This document shows, in pieces, positions 53,223 through 63,822 of a DNA stretch of 64,000 nt. Source of the DNA: Sphaerulina vaccinii (Eukaryota; Ascomycota; Dothideomycetes; Mycosphaerellales; Mycosphaerellaceae); the NCBI GenBank assembly GCA_022570795.1, contig JAKUDP010000002.1:868001-932000 (forward strand). The letters run 5' to 3'. The translations under genes and the position numbers were made by a program. Below the pieces are notes generated by a model. The model was given only the letters and a program-made list of their open reading frames with translations, made no database searches and was not told where the DNA came from. Position 1 is the first letter of the stretch, and every line of letters starts with the position of its first letter.

Positions 53223-55220
53223 ATGGATGCCACTCTACTCACAACCGAGACCCGATCCGCTGGCGAGGATGTTCTCATGGCAGATGCACCAGATGGCATA
53301 GTAATCGAGTCCTCGCCAGGCTTCTGCGACCTGGCCGTAGACGAGCAGGAAGCCAAGATCCAACTCTGGCAAAGTGCCTACGACGACGAAAGTGCCATAT
53401 CAGGACCTTTAGACCTTACTATTGGAATCGAAATCGAATGCATTCTGCTACAAAACAAGGAAATCGTGCCTTTACGGCCCAGCTCAGAACCAGATATTCC
53501 CCTAGGCCAAGAAATGGTTCATGTTGCACTATCGCGACCGATGCGCGTCAAGTGTGAGCAGTGCCGAAAAGATCACGACTATGAGCTGCCACTCAACTCC
53601 TTGATGCCGGACAGAGAGGAGACCTCAATCGGAGGAAGATATGGGAAGTGGTCGGTCGGAAGGGATCTTCTTAACACTAACGCTTTGAAACAAGCATTTC
53701 CGGTTGAGTTCAAGAGTGTCGTCGAGCATCATATTGAGATCCGAAGCAGGATCCTTCATGTTTCGGAGAGTATGGAAGCTGACGAGCGCAGTGACTGCGA
53801 TGCTAAACCTAATGTGTCGTACAGAGATGAAGTCAAGGCTGTTTACGACCGCCTTGTTGAAGATTTTCAAAGCGTCAACAACTCGGCATGGCGACTAATA
53901 AGCAACAGATCTTGCGGACTTCACGTACACGTCGGGAATGGAGTCAATCGACGTCTACCGCTTGACACTGTCAAGAATGTTCTCAGCCTATACACCGCGA
54001 ACGAAAAAGCTATTGACAACATGCATTCTAGCACTCGCATTACTGGGAGTACACTGATTACGAAATCTCTGGCTCGGTTCGGAGATGGCGAACCTTGTGA
54101 TCAGCTATTGACTAAAGCTGACAGAGATAGTGGCTCTTTAATCGTCGATGGCGACAACTGCCTCCCAGACTCTGCGTCTTTTATTCACATGGCTTACCTC
54201 AATCGAAAGAACCCCGACGATTATGTTCAGTATACCAAGCAGAACGATGACTGCTATCCGAACAATTGTTTCGAGACGGATCCCGAGCTTGCACAGCATG
54301 CTAGGAGTATGAACGCATTGTCGTGGAACAAGATCATCCACAAAGCTCGCCGTCTACAGGACTTACGCGTGTTGCATGAGCCCTACAGCAAGAACTGCGC
54401 TGTTAATCTTACACAGCTTCGTCGACAAATTAATGAATTCGTGCTACCGAAACAAACTATTGAGTTCAGACAAGCTGCTGGGACTCTAAATCCCGTTGAG
54501 GCTCTGGCTTGGGTCGATGTCCTGGTCAGGCTTGCGAAGTATGCGAACAGCAATTCGACTGATAACATTCTAGCAGAGTGTGAAAGGATGTGGAGAGATC
54601 CGAAGCATTCTACGCTCGACTTCCTCGCTATGCTTGGCTTTGGAAATCGCGATCGGGATGGCGTAAGGCGACCAGAGGCTGAGATAAATGACGTGAATGG
54701 TGTGTTCGAGCACTATCGCTACGCCCTAAGACTTCGCGATCATAGCGAGAACGACTATGCGAGCTATGCTGATGAATGTCTCGGAAGAGAACTAGACCTT
54801 GCGAGATCGCTCCGCGAGGCTGGCTCGGGCAATGACTTCTTCGATCAGATCGTGATAGCTAATGCTCGCATGACTTACGCCGAGAAGTCGCCAGAGAGTG
54901 TGGGAGCTAGACTCCACGACAAGCTCCTGGCGGGTTGCTATGGCCAGTACGAGAAAGCATTTATTGATGAGCTTGCATATCCTGAGGATTGGGTATATGG
55001 AGGCCTTTCGAAGGACGTGTTGCAAAGTAGGCTCATCGATGGCTGGCGACTAGATGGAGCGAGACGTGCTCCGGCTGTGGCTGCGCTAGACGACGACGCA
55101 GCGCCTCGTGTTGCCAGGCCGACGAGGAAGAGGAGGGTCATCATAGACAGTGATGATGAGGATGGGAAGGACGAGAGTCCAACATGCGATGAGGATGAAA
55201 TGGATATTGACAGTATATAG
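53223..55220 (+). CDS. putative amidoligase (Amidoligase_2 family)
   Basis: A single-exon gene of 665 residues. LDLTIGIEIECILLQ near residue 65 is the metal/ATP-binding opening of the amidoligase (glutamine synthetase/COOH-NH2 ligase-like) fold. SCGLHVHVGNGVNRRLPLDT matches the G-x-H-V-H-V motif. QTIEFRQAAGTLNPVEALAW carries the E-F-R motif. The C-terminus has a basic patch (RPTRKRR) and an acidic tail, suggesting nuclear location. Family members are predicted to form amide bonds, and bacterial relatives sit in peptide-tagging or peptide-synthesis loci. Fungal members are multicopy and uncharacterised, so partner and substrate are unknown. Confidence 0.8.
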   Translation: MDATLLTTETRSAGEDVLMADAPDGIVIESSPGFCDLAVDEQEAKIQLWQSAYDDESAISGPLDLTIGIEIECILLQNKEIVPLRPSSEPDIPLGQEMVHVALSRPMRVKCEQCRKDHDYELPLNSLMPDREETSIGGRYGKWSVGRDLLNTNALKQAFPVEFKSVVEHHIEIRSRILHVSESMEADERSDCDAKPNVSYRDEVKAVYDRLVEDFQSVNNSAWRLISNRSCGLHVHVGNGVNRRLPLDTVKNVLSLYTANEKAIDNMHSSTRITGSTLITKSLARFGDGEPCDQLLTKADRDSGSLIVDGDNCLPDSASFIHMAYLNRKNPDDYVQYTKQNDDCYPNNCFETDPELAQHARSMNALSWNKIIHKARRLQDLRVLHEPYSKNCAVNLTQLRRQINEFVLPKQTIEFRQAAGTLNPVEALAWVDVLVRLAKYANSNSTDNILAECERMWRDPKHSTLDFLAMLGFGNRDRDGVRRPEAEINDVNGVFEHYRYALRLRDHSENDYASYADECLGRELDLARSLREAGSGNDFFDQIVIANARMTYAEKSPESVGARLHDKLLAGCYGQYEKAFIDELAYPEDWVYGGLSKDVLQSRLIDGWRLDGARRAPAVAALDDDAAPRVARPTRKRRVIIDSDDEDGKDESPTCDEDEMDIDSI

Positions 55221-55462
55221 GCAATACCGCGGTTACCTCTCCAGCTCCATCCCGTATCAGCAGCCCCCAACTTCAGTTGGTCCTGTTGAAGCACTTGCAG
55301 TCGTGTCGTGGAAGTTTGTGTCAAGGACTCAGAAGACTTCGAGAAATTTGCACTGCTGTTTTCTCCTCGCACACAGAAACATTACTGATAACAACATCAG
55401 CATTACCAACGATGTGTCCTCAATCCAAAGGCCACTATAACAACACAATCAGGAACTCAGCA

Positions 55463-56608
55463 ATGAGCTCAACAAATCAGCACGCCACTTCTTCGAGTGC
55501 GCACTCACAATCAGGTTCGACCAACGACACGCCTCCTCGAAAAGGCGACGCATGCAAGAACGAAACCTACTCATCAGACTCGAGTGAGTCCAGCGACGAC
55601 TCTGATCTCTCCGACGACACGTCCAGCGATAGTGACGAGGCCGAATTAGTGCAATCCACGCCGAGGAAAAGCATATCTCCAGGCGAAGCTCACAGCTACG
55701 CATTGAAATCACAAGGCAACAACTCGAGGTCAGCTTCCGAAGCTGGCAACACAACAGTCAGTCCGAATGACGACAGCGTTGCCGCGGAAGAAACTTCCAC
55801 ATCAGAAGAGAGCGATTCTGGATCTTCCTCCGAAGACTCCTCTGGCGAGTCCTCCGATGAGTCGAGCACTTTCTCTGGTACTGAGCACGACGAGAACAAT
55901 AAGAAGATATATCAGCCCAAGGAGCGCGAGAACAGCAAGTCTGGACGAGCGACCTCGTTGGATTTCGTGTCGAACAGCCAGGCAGTCGCCATTCAGAGGC
56001 CCGGCTTAAACAACACTGCCATCGCCGCAGGATCAACCTCAGGTATGCCATCAGGCGTGGCAGTGGACACCACGAGGATCTCTCGGGGAAAGCAGCTCCA
56101 ACATGGCTCGGCGCCAAATAAGACGAAGCATGCGAAGCAGTCCTCCATGACCTCCTCGGACGACGGTAATATGGGTATCTTCAAATTCAATCGGAACGCC
56201 CCATTTCCAAAAGGAATCGAAGTCACAGTGGATGCGCCATTCGGAACGAAATCTCACAAACGGCATGGAGAATTGCATCTGATGGGTGCGGCGGCCTTTC
56301 CGAAAGGCGTCCACCACACAATAGAAAGGCCAATGGGAGGCCTCTACGAAGCAAGGACTGAGGCAATTCGGCAACGATTGGAACTGGCGAGCCAACTTGT
56401 CACGCCCTCGGACGCCACTGCTGGCAATACGGATGCTCCTGGGAATCAAGATCAGAATCGTAATAAGAAGGCTAAGAAGAAGAAGAAGAAGAAGAGAAAG
56501 AGCAGGAAGCAGAGGAAGCCAGTATTGGAGCAAGTGCATCATCAAGTGCCGCTCCATAGGCATTCCAAGCACCGAATGTCAGTATACACTGCCTCAAGGG
56601 GCGTGTAA
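55463..56608 (+). CDS. low-complexity acidic/serine-rich protein with duplicated FPKG motif
   Basis: The Met at 55463 (MSSTNQHATSSSAHSQSGST) starts 381 residues; the frame is open further upstream. Residues ~35-150 are Ser/Asp/Glu-rich with several SSDSSESSDDSD-like tracts. Two similar units follow: NAPFPKGIEVTVDAPFGTKS and AAAFPKGVHHTIERPMGGLY, consensus FPKG-(I/V)-x-x-T-(V/I)-x-x-P-(F/M)-G. A Lys-rich segment near the C-terminus (KKAKKKKKKKRKSRKQRK) looks like a nuclear or nucleolar signal. The stop overlaps a GTAAGT, so another exon is possible. No known domain; a chromatin- or RNA-associated disordered protein is a reasonable guess. Confidence 0.6.
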   Translation: MSSTNQHATSSSAHSQSGSTNDTPPRKGDACKNETYSSDSSESSDDSDLSDDTSSDSDEAELVQSTPRKSISPGEAHSYALKSQGNNSRSASEAGNTTVSPNDDSVAAEETSTSEESDSGSSSEDSSGESSDESSTFSGTEHDENNKKIYQPKERENSKSGRATSLDFVSNSQAVAIQRPGLNNTAIAAGSTSGMPSGVAVDTTRISRGKQLQHGSAPNKTKHAKQSSMTSSDDGNMGIFKFNRNAPFPKGIEVTVDAPFGTKSHKRHGELHLMGAAAFPKGVHHTIERPMGGLYEARTEAIRQRLELASQLVTPSDATAGNTDAPGNQDQNRNKKAKKKKKKKRKSRKQRKPVLEQVHHQVPLHRHSKHRMSVYTASRGV

Positions 56609-56961
56609 GTGAGATAGTTTTCTGACTTATCGAAGTATCCTTCTCTTTCGCTCCTTATTGGCGCAAGCGTTACCAGGTCCCGTCACAATCGTTCCATTCC
56701 ACGCATAAGCAACTACGCATAAGCAACTCGCTATGTTCCAATAGAGTCGGAATTGTCGTTGCCGCCTCTCCAGCTTCGATCATTGTCTACGCTGCTAGGA
56801 GCGGAGCCAAGTCGCTCAGATCTTTCCGCGTAGCGATGGAGAATGATTAGAAGTGTCGATTCTACACGCGCGGTAGCAATCCTGCAACTTTCCATGACTT
56901 GTCGTACTGGTAGGCTCGGACCTGGATCAGGAATGTCCTCAAGATACTGCTCCGTACTTCT
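56609..56961. other. intergenic, convergent genes
   Basis: About 350 bases between two convergent genes, with a direct GCATAAGCAACT duplication at about 56703-56726. No gene seen. Confidence 0.4.
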
Positions 56962-57959
56962 CTACGCCACAGAGCAGCCTGGCAAACACGATAGCTCTGC
57001 ACGATGAAGCTGATCTCTCGCTTTGATCGTTCTCTCCATCATGATCCACAAGAGTACTGGCAGCACTCCACCGGGAGTCGGCACTACAAGTAGGTTTTCC
57101 ATATCTAGTATTTCGGCATCCAGATCTCCCACTTTGGTTTCTACATCAAAGCCGAGATCGACTACCAGCTTGATCGCCGGGCGTAGCATCTCGGGCTTGA
57201 TGATACCGCCCTTGTTCAGTTCCGTAATAATGATGGTATCATGTTTCGGGTCGATTCGAGCATTTTGGAGCGTGTGTACGATCTGGACGTGCTTGTGTCG
57301 GCGTGCAAGCTCGGTTCTGAATCCAGGTGTGATGATATTGGCGCCTCCGAGTAGGATGATGTTCAATTCGAGCATCCAGGCTCTCCCATAGGAGTTGAGG
57401 AGACGTGTCAGGCCATCAACTGCAATGTTATTGGGCTTGCCTCTACTGAACTCTTCGATGTGCTTGAATGGCGCTACGCTGTTCATGACCTTTGTTTCGC
57501 TAAGGTGCTTGGGCACAGGACGTTGAATCAAAATGCCATGAGCTTGATCATTGTCATTCAGCTCGCGAATCTTGGAAAGCACTTGCTCGATTGGGGCATA
57601 TGGAGACAGCTTGTGGGCGGTGTAACCAACGCCTGCCTAGGAAATCGGGTCAACTGGAGTGTTGGGATCAACCCAAGGTTCAATCAGTTACTCACTCGTT
57701 CTGCGACGATTCTCTTGATGTAGAGGTACTCGTCCGCATCATTGCCAGTATCAAAGTAGACGACTGCCAATGTAGGCTTTGTACCACCACGATTCTTGTT
57801 ATGTTTGGTACACCAACTGTGGATCTTGGTGACTACAGGGCCGCCGCGAAGTAGCTGTGCCTGATCCAAGCTAGAAATGGTGGATGTGGACTGGGACTTC
57901 TCGGTGTCGAGGCTGGCCATTAGATCTTCTAGCGGCATTGAAGCCATGCTTGACTGCAA
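56962..57959 (-). CDS. methylenetetrahydrofolate dehydrogenase (Mtd1/FolD-like)
   Basis: Exon 1 (57696-57959) and exon 2 (56962-57636) join across a 59-nt phase-0 intron (GTGAGT...TTTCCTAG), giving 312 residues; a Met at 57944 is an alternative start. Family landmarks: EYLYIKRIVAERAGVGY with the catalytic Lys, HGILIQRPVPKHL, NNIAVDGLTRLLNSYG, ILLGGANIITPGF and the C-terminal signature VVPTPGGVLPVLLWIMME. Length and the absence of a fused synthetase match the monofunctional cytosolic NAD-dependent enzyme of yeast (Mtd1), which oxidises 5,10-methylene-THF in one-carbon metabolism. Leu for Gly in the usual PGGVGP is a small departure. Confidence 0.8.
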
Positions 57960-58494
57960 TACAGCCTTACGGACATGGCATTCTGTCGGGGCTCATTCTC
58001 GCCTAGGTCTGTTGCACAAGTGAGAGAGCGGGGATGTAAGAGAGGAGTAGACAGAGCTGCAACATAAGTTGACGACCAAGCCCTACGGCGCGCTCGGTCA
58101 AGGCCCACATAGCTGCATAGAAAGGTGCGAGGCCGCAGACTGTGTTGCCCTCATACGTTTAGCTTATGTCTTGAAGCTGTCGGTTGCCGTCATATTGTGG
58201 CATGACGAAGCTTATCCGAGATGGATCACGAGATGGCGGCTGCGTTGCTGAACATGCTGCAGCTGTGCAGCTTGCCATGATCCATCGGGTATGACAGGAT
58301 GGACGGCTATCTCAGACCGTAGGTATCGATGGAAGTTGTTGTTCATGGTTGTACAAGAGAAGAAGAGGAGAGAAGGTGAACGCGAAGTCAAAATTGTGTC
58401 CGAGCTTTGCCAAGACAGCCGCCTCTTGTTTTGACCAGAGACGCGTCTCTACTCGTCGCTATCAAAAATATCATATCGAAAGTACATCATCAGG
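57960..58494. promoter_or_regulatory. divergent intergenic region
   Basis: About 535 bases between the folate gene (minus) and the small acidic-protein gene (plus). No coding or repeat feature recognised. Confidence 0.4.
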
Positions 58495-58905
58495 ATGTCC
58501 CTCACACACGTCTACATCGTCAAGCAAACAGATTACAAATTCCCGCAGTACCAGGAAGAAGTCGAGAGTGAATCCGTCATCCATGGCGTACATCTGACTC
58601 TAGAAAGCGCGAATAACGCGGCCGTCGCCATAGCCAAGGACTTGAGCGCCGACTATGGCAAGGAATGGGATGATTTCGACAAGGACTTCTCGACAAGCTC
58701 TTGTGAAGGACACCTGATCATATGTAATCTGGAACCCGACTACGATACTGAAACGGATCACTTCCATGTCGCAGTCGAGAGGCATCAGGTTGAGGAGGGA
58801 TTGTATCCTGATGAAGACGATGAGGAGGATGAAGAGCCCGCAGAAGTCGCAGAACCGCCTGCGAAGCGGAAGAGGATTGAGATTGACCTTACTTCGAGCC
58901 AATGA
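58495..58905 (+). CDS. small acidic hypothetical protein with nuclear-signal-like tail
   Basis: A 136-residue single-exon protein (start MSLTHVYIVKQTDYKFPQYQ). The N-terminal ~95 residues look like a compact alpha/beta domain (VYIVKQTDYKF..., LTLESANNAAVAIAKDLSA, HLIICNLEPDYDTETDHFHV). An acidic tract (DEDDEEDEEPAE) and a basic PPAKRKRIE follow, then a stop soon after. Small fungal proteins with this N-terminal pattern are common but unnamed. Function unknown; the KRKR patch suggests nuclear entry. It is convergent with the kinase-like gene, 45 bases apart. Confidence 0.65.
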   Translation: MSLTHVYIVKQTDYKFPQYQEEVESESVIHGVHLTLESANNAAVAIAKDLSADYGKEWDDFDKDFSTSSCEGHLIICNLEPDYDTETDHFHVAVERHQVEEGLYPDEDDEEDEEPAEVAEPPAKRKRIEIDLTSSQ

Positions 58906-58950
58906 GATACCATTGCAAGCTACGCCCGGGAGACCAATTCGACTGTGCCT

Positions 58951-59967
58951 TCAGACCAACTCGTTGTTGACTTCTCCCACTTCTCCTGATGGCCAGATGC
59001 GGCAACTTGGCAGCCAGTCTCCAAATAGTCTCTCCAAGCCCTGCCAGTCGCCTCGCTCAGCCTCAGCGTTATCCTCATCCACGAACTCCCAATTGAAGTT
59101 ACCGCCGAAGTCGATGACCCAAGCATTGAGCTCCGAATCGATTACAATATTGCAGGGGTTTACGTCGCCCCAGACAATCCCGCGATCATGTAGCTGTTGA
59201 ACAGTGGCAGTTACTTGTGGCCTCCACTTCTTGTGCAACTCGAAACGACCACAGAAGCCCTTCTCAAGAGGGTGCATACCTAGAGTATGAGGAGTGATGA
59301 GCTTGAGTAAGAAGCCAACAGTCTTGTCTCCTGATACTACCAGACCTCGTAGCTCCGAAACTCGAAGCTGTCTGTCATGAAAGCTCGGATCTTTCTCGAG
59401 CTATTTCAAACGATACAATATGTCAAGCTCTCGATCGAACTCCATCTCGCGGCCGTATTCACGGGGTTTGAAGTGCATAAGCTCACCACTCGTAGCCACC
59501 ACTTTACCTGCCAAGCTGCCCAGATCATCAAGATCGTCCCGGCAGGGCGCTAGCTTGATCGAAGAAGCTGGAATATGAGGTACAGAATCGCAGATATTCG
59601 TAATCTCGGAAGTGACTCTCGGGAACAGATGGTATGCTGTTTCTTCCGAGCAGCGATCTTGCCCCACAACACGAATGCCTTCCTCGAATGTCTCGATTTT
59701 TAAGTGATAGGTTGGTGCATGGAGAAAATCCTCAATTGTAAGGCCACGAGTGGATGTTTCTGGGGCGATGCTTTCAAGTATGGGCATACAGTAGGAGACG
59801 AGCAGATTGCAGACATAGTCGCTGGAGTCTCCTCGGACGCTCAAGTGCTTGATGAAAATATCCTGTTCTGCTGCTGGCCAAGAAGCTTGCAGAATGAACT
59901 TTGTGCGGCCACGGGTGACGTCTGCATGACTTAAGCGTATGTCCTGGTGATTGTTCGTGAGAGGCAT
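58951..59967 (-). pseudogene. fungal kinase-like (APH/choline-kinase-fold) gene with in-frame TAG
   Basis: One minus-strand frame of 338 codons before its stop is broken by a TAG at 59401-59403. Upstream: IRLSHADVTRGRTKFILQAS, a middle region, and EFDRELDILYRLK. After the stop the same frame continues LEKDPSFHDRQLRVSELRGL and then kinase-fold motifs QQLHDRGIVWGDVNPCNIVI (catalytic loop, with GDVNPCN for HGDxNPxN) and AWVIDFGGNFNWEFV (DFG-like metal site). Such proteins are abundant in ascomycetes and of unknown substrate. A 45-nt intron could be drawn over the stop, but it would delete expected residues. TAG from CAG or TGG is a RIP-type transition. Expression as a full protein is doubtful. 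Confidence 0.65.
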
Positions 59968-60000
59968 TGAAGGTCAGTATATCTGTGGCGACACTGAGGG

Positions 60001-60362
60001 CTAGGCTAAGATGTCAGCTTGAAGTTCATGCAGGTCTTCTTCTAAATTCTGCACTAATGTACGCGATATCCGATCCATCCGTAAGCTTAGCTAAGAGAGA
60101 GAGGTCAAAAACGCGAGAGCTTCGTTGGAATACTTCATGACCTCTGGTTAATATGTAGATGTGTGTACATGGGATGATCGTGGGACAAGATGGAGTTGAG
60201 GTGGGCGCGTAAAATACGTCCGTGCTCTGCCAAGAATGCCAGAACGAATACCTCACGCGTGACACTCCCTCTCCTCCTCTCTTCCATCATCAACAATGTA
60301 CATGCATCGTTCTTATCACTGGGAAAGCCGTCAATGCTGTTCACTGCCTCTATGGCACTCAT
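60001..60362 (-). CDS. possible small two-exon gene, unknown
   Basis: Exon 1 (60169-60362, MSAIEAVNSIDGFPSDKND...) and exon 2 (60001-60085, ending LVQNLEEDLHELQADILA) can be joined across an 83-nt intron (GTACAC...GCTAAG) to give 92 residues, with a C-terminal coiled-coil-like heptad pattern. Evidence is only frame, phase and composition; no family recognised. It would lie directly upstream of the kinase-like gene on the same strand. Confidence 0.3.
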
Positions 60363-61315
60363 GCTCCGTGTCGACGACCTTTCACGCTAGCGCCGCAAGA
60401 CAGCTGCAGCCTGCCACTGTTCCTGCATACTTCGGCCAGTCCCATATGAGCACCAACGAAGGCGTGGTCGCACCTCAAGTTGTACACAAGATGTTATACA
60501 GTCAGGACTGTGCTACTCGTGTGTCCGACTTCTCGTCATGAGCAAGCTGCATGGCCGTTGAGACGGTGGCCGTGGGCATCTTCGGCAGGTATGTTGCGGA
60601 TGACAACGCGTCCAGTGCGACTGCTTATACAATGCATTCGAAGCGCCTGCCACGTGCCTGTTCAAGCTATTGTAGTTGTTGACGCGATCTTGTCAATGGC
60701 AGTTTGCTGTGCTACCAACAATAGGACCTTCACTGATCATAATACCGAGCGTCAACAATAACAGCAGGCCTACTTATCAACATACATTGGTCCACTGCTA
60801 CATCGAACTTATCTTATTTCTCAGAAACGACTGGACTACCAATCGCAACACCATATCGACCAGCGTCACACGAAACCGAAAGCTCGTCCCCCACTCGACA
60901 AGTTTGACAAGCTTCAAGCATTGGCGGACTTCAGCCGCCTGCGTCACGATCTGATCAGCGCGTTTCACTGGACGACCGCACTTCTCTCAGAGACAAACAG
61001 CAGGTGGATTTTTTGACGCACAAGCAGGACGCGGCCGTGTCACAGAAATGTTCTGTGTCGCAAAACAACTTTCCTAATATTCTAAACAGGTCAAGTATCC
61101 GGATTGCTCCAACACTCGCGCCGAGAGAGCTAGATATCTAGCTGTTTGCCGCGCAAACGTGGCGAACAATCGCCACCTACTCTTCGCTATCTCTCCTTTG
61201 AGCAATTTCTATACATTCACTTCCTGCCGGCATTTTCACTTGTGCGCCATCAGTCGCTCGATATCACAGGATCCAGCCCTCTTCAGCATTTACAACACAA
61301 GCATACGAATCGAAA
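60363..61315. other. intergenic, promoter of GH76 gene
   Basis: About 950 bases with no supported gene. Normal composition and no repeat seen. Confidence 0.4.
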
Positions 61316-62964
61316 ATGCTGTTCGCAACGCTTTTGACATTTCTGGCCGCACTTTTGTGCCCAGCAGCTGCAGTCGACCTCAATATCGATGATCCAGCTT
61401 CCATTCGCAATGCATCGCGCTCACTCGCCTTCGGACTTCAGTCCTTCTACCAGAACAATGTCAGCAATACGGCGGCGACCGCTATTGGCACACTTCCAGC
61501 GCCACTCTACTGGTGGCAGGCCGGTGCCATGTGGGGGAGTATGGTCGATTACTGGGCCTACACGAACGACTCCAGCTACAACGATGTGATCACACAAGCA
61601 CTGCTCGCGCAAGTCGGCCCTGATTGGAACTACATGCCACCTGCTTACTACGCCTCCCTGGGTAACGATGATCAAGTACGAACACCCTGCATGCAGATCA
61701 TGCTTATAATACTTGCTAATGAATGTGCAGGCTTTCTGGGCTCTTTCAGTCCTCTCAGCAGAAGAGTATGGTCTTCCGTTTCCAGCAGGCCAAAGAGTCT
61801 CGCGATGGATCGATCTTGCTATTGCAGTCTGGAACACTCAAGTCGCTCGCTGGAACACGCAAGAATGTGGTGGAGGTCTGAAGTGGCAGATCTTCGAGTC
61901 CAACGCAGGTTATAACTACCGGAACTCGATCAGCAATGGCGCATTCCTGCAGATCTCAGCTCGTCTAGCCCGCTTTACTGGCAACCAGACATACGTGGAT
62001 TGGGCTGGGCGTACATGGGACTGGATGGACAGCATCGGCCTCATCTCGCCCAACTACCAAGTCTTCGACGGCTCCGACGACACTATCAACTGCACCGAAC
62101 TCGATCACACTCAATGGACGTACAACCCTGCTGTTCTTCTTTACGGCACAGCTACTATGGCTAACCTCACCAATGAGCAAGTGTGGAAAGACAGAACAGA
62201 GGGTCTGCTCACGTCCATTGAGAACACATTCTTCTTGCCTAATGGTGACATCGATAACTCGACAGACGTGTATGTACCACGACACAAGCTCGTGGTAGAT
62301 TCTGGCTGACGTGAAGTAGCATGTTCGAGGCATCTTGCGAACCATTCGGTACTTGCAACAACGACCAATACTCCTTCAAGGCATATCTCGCTCGCTGGCT
62401 TTCGAAGTCTGCAGTGGTATACCCTGGCATCACCGATAGTATCGCACAACGACTACGAGCTTCAGCACTCGCAGCTGCGCAAGCATGCTCCGGGCCTTCC
62501 GTAACCCAGAACTGCGGACAGAAGTGGTACACTGGTGGCTACGATGGTTCTTTTGGCGTTGGTAAGCATACGCCCCTTTTACACATCTCACGACAAATAC
62601 TAAACAATGTACAGGCCAGCAAATGTCCGCCCTGGAGACCGTGCAGTCTCTCCTGCTACTCAACGAGACCTGGTCCCCGCGACGCGAGCCACGCACGGAA
62701 CCAAACGTGACGATCCAGGTTGTGCCCGTGACGAGTACGTTCCCGTTGAATCCCCCGAAGGAGACTTCCAATTCTGGTGTGACTGGTGGCGGCGCGAACG
62801 ATCATACTTCCCAATCTTCAGGAACGAGGACTAACGTGCCTGGTACATCTAGGACAACCAAAGGTAGCTCGACTTCTCAGGGTCTAGCTGTACTTAAGAC
62901 GTGGGCTGTGCTAGCGACACCTGTGGTCCTTCTTGTGGCGTTTGGTGGATTGGTACTGGTGTAA
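61316..62964 (+). CDS. GH76 alpha-1,6-mannanase family protein (Dfg5/Dcw1-like), probable GPI anchor
   Basis: Four exons: 61316-61675, 61731-62269, 62320-62561 and 62615-62964, with introns of 50-55 nt, all in phase, giving 496 residues. A signal peptide (MLFATLLTFLAALLCPAAA) comes first. GH76 motifs: LYWWQAGAMWGSMVDYW, the catalytic Asp pair in SLGNDDQAFW (restored by splicing), ECGGGLKWQIF, NAGYNYRNSISNGAFLQ and CEPFGTCNNDQYSFKAYLARW. A Ser/Thr-rich region and a hydrophobic C-terminus (WAVLATPVVLLVAFGGLVLV) indicate a GPI anchor. Dfg5/Dcw1 proteins act at the cell surface to cross-link or process GPI-mannoproteins into the wall. Confidence 0.88.
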
Positions 62965-63822
62965 GGTGTTTTGGAGAAACGATACCCAGTTTTGTGCTTT
63001 GTCGCTCTTTTCGAGCGAGTTGGAATAGATGAAAAGATGATTGAGATGAAATCGACAGGATAGCATAGCATACAGAAATCAATCATGTGGTCAGGCACAG
63101 AAAGCCTACCACAGTGACCAAGTTCAGAGCAGGTTCCGAATATCCCCGATTGCCAAGAACCAGTCCATTTTGAGCGCACGTCCAACCGTCCACACACCAC
63201 CTTCTATCGAACAGTACAATGACATGCTAGACTCACCGGCCACATTTGCATCTAATTTCGGGCAGTTGTTTTACTACCTCACTCACGACCTGACGTTCTG
63301 CCTTTCTTTCAACGAAGCCAGCACCATTCGACATAATGGCAACGCCATATTCAGCGAACGCGGTCCTCGCGACGCGACGTCTGCGAAGTGAACGGTGGCA
63401 TATTCAAGTACTGCTGTCGGGGTCTCTCAGTGTAATGCAATGGTCGGTCGTAGCAGGTGGAAGGAAGCATGCATTACGGCTCAGCGAGCTGCACACTGCG
63501 CCTCCACCAGCCAAACTAGTTAGCCGACATGCATAGAAGGCCGCCCACAAGACTGTCAGCCTGATGGCGTTAAGCCGGGGCAGCTCTGATGGAGGGGGCG
63601 CACATGGCCAGATCTCTCAAGTCAGCTCGCGCTGATATCTTCTGTCTTCTCTCCGCTCGAGCTGAGCAGCCAGCAGGCCAGGCCGCGGAGGATCTTCTGG
63701 ACTATTTCACACAGTGCAATTCTTCCCTCTTGTGCACAAATACGAACAGTACTTGAACCATCTCACGCGCACAACAGCGCGTAACGAGTTGATTTGCTTC
63801 GTCACCATTGTGGTCTCTTGCA
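62965..63822. other. intergenic, no gene recognised
   Basis: About 860 bases between the GH76 gene and the gene entering from the right. No domain-bearing frame on either strand. Confidence 0.4.

Noticed and set aside
59354..59410. Small intron removing the TAG in the kinase-like gene
   Set aside because: A 45-nt GT..AG choice keeps frame but deletes the residues expected between the two conserved helices, and its branch site is poor.
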